DNA of 64,000 nucleotides from contig CM119263.1 of the NCBI GenBank assembly GCA_051294375.1, forward strand, positions 11,943,130 through 12,007,129. Reading direction: 5' to 3'. The first letter of the stretch is position 1. Every line of letters begins with the position of its first letter. Below are positions 59,301 through 64,000 of this stretch, in pieces. The translations under genes and the position numbers were made by a program. The notes under the pieces are model-generated. The model was not told the origin of the DNA and did no database searches. It saw nothing but the letters and a program-made list of their open reading frames with translations. The stretch comes from Paraspadella gotoi (Eukaryota; Chaetognatha).

Positions 59301-61993
59301 TAAATTATTTGTATTTTTGTAGAGATAAATCCATGGCAAATCAATGAAAAGTCGAAAAAATGTTTGTAATAAATCCTTGGATCCGTAAAAACTACGGTTC
59401 CAGACGGCCGATCTTTTCTTTAAAAATGATTCTGATCGAAAAACAAGTGACGAGGTTTTCGGCCGAAAGCAACTTGAACGGTGAAAAGATAAGGTCAGCT
59501 AAGGTCAACTTAAATGACTAAAAAAGAATGACCCGACGCGAGGTAACAAAATATCTTACAGCCTTCTTCTTCCCACTCGAGTTAGGTATCCACTTTGTGC
59601 GCTATTTCTATAGCTAAAGCGCATTTTTCAGCTGTTTTTAAAGGTGCAAACAGTTTACGTATACGGCTAATGGCACTGTGGCCGGCTAACAACGGCGTTT
59701 GTTGCTATGTCGCCCATCGGTGGCATCTTCCGAATTGGAGGAAACTTTTCCGATAATTTTTGTAATCTTGTGGCCATCTCATTTGCAAGCTCGGCCACTT
59801 TATTTCGTTTTTCGATATTTGGATCTGTCTGTGCCCTCTTAACTGAGAAGGACTTGTAATTTTCACAGGCATTATTTTTCACAACAATAACTTCATCATC
59901 GTCAACAAGAAAATCACGCCTTCTCGCATCGAATCTGCCCGTTCTGCCGTTCCAAGGTTGGTCTTTACGTTTATTTGCCCAGCGGCCATCATCGCCAAAT
60001 TTTCGCCGGTCGCCACGGCGATCCTCGAGGCGGTCGTCCCTGCGGTAGTCGCTCGTGGGAGCCGATTTCCATTTCCTTTCTTCAGATGGGCGTGTCTTTG
60101 TTTGTTTCTTGCACCATCGTGCCCTGGTAGAGTGCGTTGGCGCTGTCGGTGGGGTCTTTGTCCGATTGGAGTCTGTGTAGTTGGCGGTCATCTTCTTTTA
60201 CCGAGTTCATGAAGCGGCGGGAAGAGGCGTCAAGACCTCGGGAGTTGAGTTAGCCACGTAGTTTCCATTCGATGATGGAACCAAGCTCGTGGCGTTTCCC
60301 TTCGACCGTTATGCCCGGCGCGTACTGTTCCAGCGCCGTGTTGAGCAGGCGGGCTACGTGGCGGGCGATTGCCGGACGTTCTTCCGTGGCAACATAGTCG
60401 CAATGGCGGTAAACTGTGTTGACCAACGCCAAACCGAACTTCGAGTTGACAACTGGATCGACGACCACTGAGATAGTGGCTGATGCCTCCAGGATCCCTA
60501 CTGACGTCGATTTGCTCATTTCTTTCAGGCGACGCCAAAGACGATGGGGTCAATGAAGACGCTCGCTTTCTCGTCACGGGCGAGCAGGTCTTTCAGCTGG
60601 TTGACCTTGGGATCTTCGCCGCAGTCGCGGAGGGTTTTGTAGACTCCCATGAGAAAGTCCTCTGGCGTCTCGTCTGCGCGGCGCTTTTCCAATTTAATCG
60701 CTTGGCCGTGAGTTCTCAGCAGGTCCGTGCTGGCCGCCGTGGCTGTAGACTGCGGCGGCTCGATTGTCGCGGCTGCGAAGGTGGTAGCGGCGAACGCGGT
60801 GTCGAACTTAGCGTTGATAGAGGCGACTGCGGTGTTCGCCTCGTTGACGGAAGCGTGTCTCTGAAAGCGGCGTTGATGTCTTTCGGCGACATGGATTTTT
60901 TTCTTTCGAGCGTCTCTGGAGTCGCCCGGCAAGTCAATAATGACGCCGTTTGAACCTATGATGGAGGACCGCGGGGGCGTCGCGGCTTTTTACCCCAAGG
61001 TGGAGTAAAACGGAACACGTTTCAATTTTTTAAAAAATGAGCCCCTAAGGTCCGCAGGATAAAAACGAATACATCAACCTGTAACAAATTAATTTACTAT
61101 GTGAAAAATTTGAATACTTCCAAAAGTGTTCCGAATTACCCCGCACTACCCTACCCTAGTCTATTCGTTTTTGAATCTTTCTCCGTCTCAGGCGACGACA
61201 TCGCCCCCGACGAGAAGGTTTTGCCCGATTTCTCCTTCGACTTTGACGGAAAGCGCGATCGGTGGAACGGATATGACGCCCGCGAGCACAAGCGCGTCAT
61301 CGAGGAACACGTTAAGCTGGAGGAAGCAAAGCGGGTCCTCAAGGCACAGAAGTTGGCCGACAGTTTGGTGGGTGTCTGAAAGAAATTGTAAAGATTGGAC
61401 GAGGAAAGCTGCAGCGACGATAATGTCCTTATCGTTAACAGTTGAAAGGCGAATTGCCGGAAAAAGACAAAAAGAAGGCGGAGGATTCTGATTCGGATGC
61501 GGACGAGGACAAGTACGCCGACGAGATGGACATGCCTGGAACAAAGGTGACCATTCTGGAAGGTCTAGGCCTTCGTCCCTCTACTTTTCCCCATTTTATT
61601 CCAAAAATCGTGCCATATTATCCAGATCGATTCGAAACAAAGGATCAGCGTGCGAAACCTTCGAATCCGCGAGGACACGGCAAAGTACTTGAGAAATCTG
61701 GATCCCAATTCGGCCTACTACGACCCCAAGACTCGTTCCATGAGGGACAACCCATACAAGAACGCCGGAAAGAAAGAGGACGAGGTCGATTACGCCGGTG
61801 GGTGGACTCCCAATTTGTAACGCTTCGTTTATGAACTTTTATTGAATGTGAACTTTGTTTTATTTCAAAATGAATTTTTTTTTTTTTTTAAGGCGACAAC
61901 TTTATTAGAGCCAAGGGCGACACTTTAGAAATGGCGGGCGCGCAGGTTTTCGCGTGGGAGGCCGCCGAAAAGGGCATCGACGTTCACTTGCAG
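53323..61993 (+). CDS. SLU7: Pre-mRNA splicing factor SLU7, N-terminal 337 residues
   Basis: Exons 53323-53610, 53757-53925, 61192-61367, 61442-61546, 61626-61797 and 61893-61993 join in frame. SLU7 acts in the second catalytic step of splicing, helping 3' splice-site choice. Family matches: [32 protein letters not shown], the zinc knuckle [14 protein letters not shown] (CX2CX4HX4C), [67 protein letters not shown] and [10 protein letters not shown]. The human protein has 586 residues; the C-terminal 250 are not found by 64 kb, where MITE and gypsy sequence fill the next intron. Start ATG 53323 fits the family's short divergent N-terminus. Intron 3 is 7.27 kb while the others are 74-146 bp; the gene could still be functional if the nest is spliced out. 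Confidence 0.93.
53926..54865. other. SLU7 intron 3, left part, with one MITE
   Basis: A MITE of about 270 bp (54194-54464) has ends GAAGAGTTGCAGGTCAAACG and CGTTTAGGCTGCAACTCTTC. Near 54092 lies GTCGAAACATGTAC followed by AAATAAAAATCGTTGT, a fragment of the hammerhead-like repeat tail. No gene. Confidence 0.55.
55419..55648 (-). pseudogene. Short ORF with membrane helix and Cys-rich tail
   Basis: About 75 codons open on the minus strand, ending at TGA 55419-55421. An N-X-T site lies early, then a hydrophobic stretch of about 16 residues, then several Cys residues just before the stop. This is the layout of a type I membrane glycoprotein end, as in viral or retroelement envelope proteins, but I recognise no family. 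It is cut on its 5' side by the LTR element insertion at 55657. It could also be chance. Confidence 0.35.
56045..57292. mobile_element. TTAA-flanked DNA element (Kolobok-like) inside the 3' LTR
   Basis: Ends GGCCTGGGATCA and TGATCCCAGGCC are mirrored, flanked by TTAA at 56041-56044 and 57293-57296; the uninterrupted site is in the 5' LTR (CAACTTAAATGACT). TTAA duplication with a GG start suits Kolobok better than piggyBac. 1248 bp, no transposase seen; an internal AAAAGAAACCT(T/A)TCxGAAGAG segment is related to the MITE at 54194. Confidence 0.8.
57339..57952 (-). repeat. Gag 3' region with tandem repeats
   Basis: Two to three units of about 85 bp containing GGCTTGTGCATGGTGGTCAC and TGCCTTGAGTAGCGATGG (57545-57715), then GC-richer sequence without an ORF. 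Expected pol genes are absent. Confidence 0.5.
57953..59077 (-). pseudogene. Gag protein with zinc knuckle, one in-frame stop
   Basis: ATG near 59077 opens a 260-codon frame with a coiled-coil-like N-half and a Pro/Ser-rich C-half, stopped by TAA at 58295-58297. The same frame continues at once and carries [14 protein letters not shown] (CX2CX4HX4C) and a second CSACDGLHH motif, ending at 57953. The double CxxC...HH pattern is typical of BEL/Pao gags. One stop separates capsid from nucleocapsid: either decay or readthrough. Confidence 0.7.
59667..60191 (-). CDS. Unidentified Arg/Asp-rich protein ORF
   Basis: 174 codons on the minus strand. The N-half is rich in R, D, K and G ([20 protein letters not shown]), so RNA binding is possible; the C-half is helical ([17 protein letters not shown]). 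It lies downstream of the ORFs at 60250-60937 in the same direction and reads as part of one unit. No family recognised. Confidence 0.4.
   Translation of the reverse strand: MTANYTDSNRTKTPPTAPTHSTRARWCKKQTKTRPSEERKWKSAPTSDYRRDDRLEDRRGDRRKFGDDGRWANKRKDQPWNGRTGRFDARRRDFLVDDDEVIVVKNNACENYKSFSVKRAQTDPNIEKRNKVAELANEMATRLQKLSEKFPPIRKMPPMGDIATNAVVSRPQCH
60250..60937 (-). pseudogene. Unidentified capsid-like ORF in shifted frames
   Basis: Frame a (60932-60525) runs from an Ala-rich region to [20 protein letters not shown] and ends DPIVFGVA. Frame b (60519-60250) continues directly with [20 protein letters not shown] and [16 protein letters not shown]. The two abut, so one frameshift probably breaks a single protein of about 220 residues; a second shift near 60870 would give the start [13 protein letters not shown]. 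Mostly alpha-helical, no zinc knuckle. A nucleocapsid or capsid-type protein is my guess from composition and position only. Confidence 0.4.
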
Positions 61994-62036
61994 GTTACGA
62001 TCACGAACCTCAGTTTTAGTCCCTCCTTACGTACAT

Positions 62037-62515
62037 GTACATTAAGGCGTAGTAAAATTTCTAAATTTAACTTAATTAAAATTATAAAAGTGAGGAACGA
62101 ACAACATTATATTAATGAACATTTATGTAATAAAAAAATTTATAAATTTTACAATTTACGCAGTAGGCCATATTTATACTAGTACTAAACCAATAAATGT
62201 TAAAATTTCAAAACAGTTTTTTCAAAAAATTTTTTGCAGATTTGGATTCGTCATAAAAAGTTGATAGAAAGAAATATAACTCTTTTTGAAAAATTCCTTC
62301 ATTAAGTGGGTCAAAAATTAGAAAAAGCTATATTTTAAGCTGAAAATTAATTTTTTATATATTAAATAGTTTTTTTCAATTTTTAACCCACTTAATGAAA
62401 GAATTTTTAAAAATGATTTATATTTCTTTTATCAACTTTTGACGAGGAATTCAAATCTGCAATCAAAATTAAGAAAAGCTTTATTTGAAATTTTTCGATT
62501 TTATAAGGATAGTAC
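62037..62515. repeat. Palindromic MITE family G copy in SLU7 intron
   Basis: From TTAAGGCGTAGTAAAATTTC to TTTTATAAGGATAGTAC with the mirrored CATTAAGTGGGTCAAAAA / TTTTTAACCCACTTAATG centre. It starts 44 bp after the SLU7 donor at 61994. Confidence 0.65.
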
Positions 62516-62723
62516 TGTGGACGAACAAATAGAACATGCAACCTCGGTCAAACCACTTGACCTTAACAACCTGACCCCGCTCGTTTCCCCAGTTTATTTG
62601 TGGTCAAAATGTTGACCTTTGTAAATACCATTGTAATAGACTTAGCATCTGAGCATTTTAACTGTTATTGTTTATACCATGTTGAAGAATAATTCATTCT
62701 TGATCTGAAACTTGTCGTCCATA
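62516..62723 (+). mobile_element. 5' LTR and primer-binding site of a Ty3/gypsy-type element
   Basis: TGTGGACGAACA at the start mirrors TTGTCGTCCA near the end. TGGTAAGCCCGACGTG follows at 62726 as a primer-binding-site candidate, then an A-rich leader and the gag start. The downstream LTR is outside the window. Confidence 0.6.
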
Positions 62724-62903
62724 CGTGGTAAGCCCGACGTGAAAAAACATAAAAAATAAAACGAAAAACAAAAAACAAAAGAAAAACAAAACAAAAATAA
62801 AAACTCAAACGAAATAAATTTTTACGCGTTTTTGCCATTTTGTAAATCTTTTTTTTTTTTTACAGTGAACAACTTAAAACCTGAATCAATTCTTTTTTTT
62901 TTA

Positions 62904-63776
62904 ATGCCACGATCGTACCACCTGAGCGTCACCCGCCCTCCAACGCCTGCCGACGAAGAGGAATCGACCATGCCTGTAACAACACGCAACGCCTCTCAAT
63001 CCGACAGCGCTGGCCGCGACGACGCCTTCCACGACGCCGCCGCCTCGACGTCCGCGACGCCTCTCGAATTGCAAATCGAGAGTCTTTTCCAAATGGTCTT
63101 CGAGATCAACAGAAAACTCGCCGCGGTCACGGAAAGGCCCAATCCCCCTTCAGCGGACGCAAGCACCGCTTCAACGGAGTTGCCTCCATCGGTGGAAGAC
63201 GGCGCCAGTGACGCCACCCCCACAGGCAACCCGACCCTCTCACGCCCTCCAGCGCCTTCCAGCGCTTCAGCAAGAAGGAGAAATCCCAAGCTGACGACCT
63301 TCGACCCAGACCACATCGAGGAGTGGCAAGACCACGCCGCTGTGGAATTCGGCGCCACCGGCGTCACCGAGCCGGCGGAGAAGAAGGCGCTCATCCTCAG
63401 CGCCATCCCCATCTCCCGCCACCGGCTAATCCCACATGGTCTCCGCATCGACGAAGGCCCTGAAGCTTACAAAAATTTGATTCTCCACTTGCAGAAAATT
63501 TATGGTGAGGATGCCAACAGACGTGCCGCAAAGGCGCTGAAGATGACGTCACTGAAAGGCGTCACTCCTTCCCAGCACCTCTCCGCGATCGACGCCGTCT
63601 TGGAAGGTCTCACCATGGACCACATCAAGGCTGCCATCTTGGCTGCCTCCCTCCCTCAAAGCGTCAGGGAACACGCCATCAGGAAGGATAAAAAACCCGC
63701 CGACATCGCCAAAGACGCCGACGAATTTTTCCTTCAGGCCAGCTTCGCAGCTCTGACCGCACTTCATCCTCAGTGA
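62904..63776 (+). CDS. Ty3/gypsy-type gag (continues past window with a frameshift)
   Basis: The frame is open from about 62832; the ATG at 62904 (MPRSYHLSV) or 62970 is a likelier start, because the preceding residues come from a T-rich tract. A Ser/Pro/Ala-rich N-part is followed by FDPDHIEEWQDHAAVEFGAT and KKALILSAIP, then an alpha-helical region with AAKALKM, typical of gypsy gags that begin with PxxFDPxxxxxWxxxxE. TGA at 63774. In the +1-shifted frame (from about 63765) coding goes on to 64000 with SVNAVTFSEVTVDEPLELL and a Gln/Pro-rich tail, so there is a frame lesion or programmed shift. GC-rich, unlike its flanks. Confidence 0.75.
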   Translation: MPRSYHLSVTRPPTPADEEESTMPVTTRNASQSDSAGRDDAFHDAAASTSATPLELQIESLFQMVFEINRKLAAVTERPNPPSADASTASTELPPSVEDGASDATPTGNPTLSRPPAPSSASARRRNPKLTTFDPDHIEEWQDHAAVEFGATGVTEPAEKKALILSAIPISRHRLIPHGLRIDEGPEAYKNLILHLQKIYGEDANRRAAKALKMTSLKGVTPSQHLSAIDAVLEGLTMDHIKAAILAASLPQSVREHAIRKDKKPADIAKDADEFFLQASFAALTALHPQ

Positions 63777-64000
63777 ATGCCGTCACTTTCAGTGAGGTCA
63801 CAGTGGACGAGCCACTGGAGCTTCTTGATGAATCGGCAAGCAACGCTGATGACGCCGCCATCTCCTACGCAAACGCAGTTTGCCGGCCGCCGCCGCGCTC
63901 AACGCAGTGCCCTGCCCCGCAGCAATGCCCATCACAGCAGCGCACGCAGCAGCAACGGCGCCCAACATTAACGCCCCGCTCCCCGCCACACCGTGAACCG
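63765..64000 (+). CDS. Continuation of gag in shifted frame (partial)
   Basis: Open to the window edge: VNAVTFSEVTVDEPLELLDE then Gln/Arg/Pro-rich sequence. It directly follows the gag stop in a different frame, like the linker between capsid and nucleocapsid. No zinc knuckle is reached before the window ends. Confidence 0.5.

Larger units (their letters stand above)
55662..59560 (-). mobile_element. Gag-only LTR retrotransposon with 5-bp target duplication
   Basis: Direct repeats: 5' LTR 59146-59560 (415 bp) and 3' LTR 55662-56044 plus 57297-57338, interrupted by a DNA element. On the minus strand LTRs start TGTAAGATAT and end TTTTCTACA (TG...CA). GCCTT flanks both outer ends (55657-55661 and 59561-59565). 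The 1.8-kb interior codes only for gag, so it is non-autonomous. A TGG...-type primer site (TGGAATCGGCGTTC) lies about 30 bp inside the 5' LTR but is not certain. Confidence 0.88.
54866..61151. mobile_element. TIR-bounded unit in SLU7 intron 3, host of nested insertions
   Basis: Perfect 25-bp inverted ends: GGGTAGTGCGGGGTAATTCG... at 54866-54890 and its mirror at 61127-61151. Without the LTR element (55657-59565) the unit would be about 2.4 kb. It ends 40 bp before the acceptor of SLU7 exon 3. Contents on the minus strand: ORFs of unknown origin (59667-60937) and a short Cys-rich membrane-type ORF (55419-55648). Superfamily not determined; no target duplication seen. Confidence 0.65.

Noticed and set aside
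60483-60953. 156-codon plus-strand ORF with an acceptor-like TTTCTTTCAG at its start
   Set aside because: The minus-strand frames over the same bases show better protein-like composition and agree in direction with the neighbouring ORF; the plus frame is probably a shadow.

Overview
The window is animal nuclear DNA. It has spliced genes with GT-AG introns, AT-rich intergenic sequence and a dense, nested load of transposable elements. Where introns are undisturbed they are very short (66-146 bp in the SLC38A9-like gene and most of the SLU7 gene). Together with Pax, ABCA, Penelope-like, DIRS-like, Helentron-like and Ty3-type sequences this fits an invertebrate, perhaps an arthropod or other ecdysozoan; the species cannot be fixed from the sequence. 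There are no bacterial operons, no CRISPR array and no functional rRNA or tRNA gene that I can see. Three N runs (28832-28852, 29206-29215, 41316-41340) mark assembly gaps.

All recognisable host genes lie on the + strand. (1) Positions 3-80 and 1541-1948 carry the end of a Pax paired domain. (2) An ABCA-type transporter is spread over about 12.8-33.8 kb as small exons, with possible 5' exons at 4.2-5.3 kb; its introns are packed with repeats and no nucleotide-binding domain was found downstream. (3) A two-exon gene of unknown function lies at 42.9-43.8 kb. (4) The C-terminal two thirds of an SLC38A9-like lysosomal amino-acid transporter lies in six exons at 50.57-51.94 kb. (5) The N-terminal part of the splicing factor SLU7 lies in six exons at 53.32-61.99 kb, split by a 7.3-kb intron.

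Mobile DNA dominates. There is a broken Penelope-like element with inverted terminal repeats that contain hammerhead-ribozyme-like motifs (17.4-19.6 kb), plus two small palindromic relatives of those repeats (23.4 and 27.6 kb). A degenerate DIRS-type tyrosine-recombinase retrotransposon lies at 44.3-46.1 kb. A miniature LTR element (TRIM) has several solo LTRs with 4-bp target duplications. Helentron-like elements with GTCY microsatellites occur throughout. There is a hAT-type element with an 8-bp target duplication, two Tc1/mariner-type elements, several tRNA-headed SINE families, a palindromic MITE family, and a Ty3/gypsy-type gag running off the right edge. Inside SLU7 intron 3 sits a three-level nest: a TIR-bounded unit containing unidentified minus-strand ORFs, holding a gag-only LTR element, holding a TTAA-flanked DNA element.

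The most interesting observations are the hammerhead-like motifs on inverted Penelope-type repeats, the nested unit in SLU7 with its unidentified ORFs, and the way element ends sit within a few bases of splice sites, so that some acceptors are largely built from transposon sequence.
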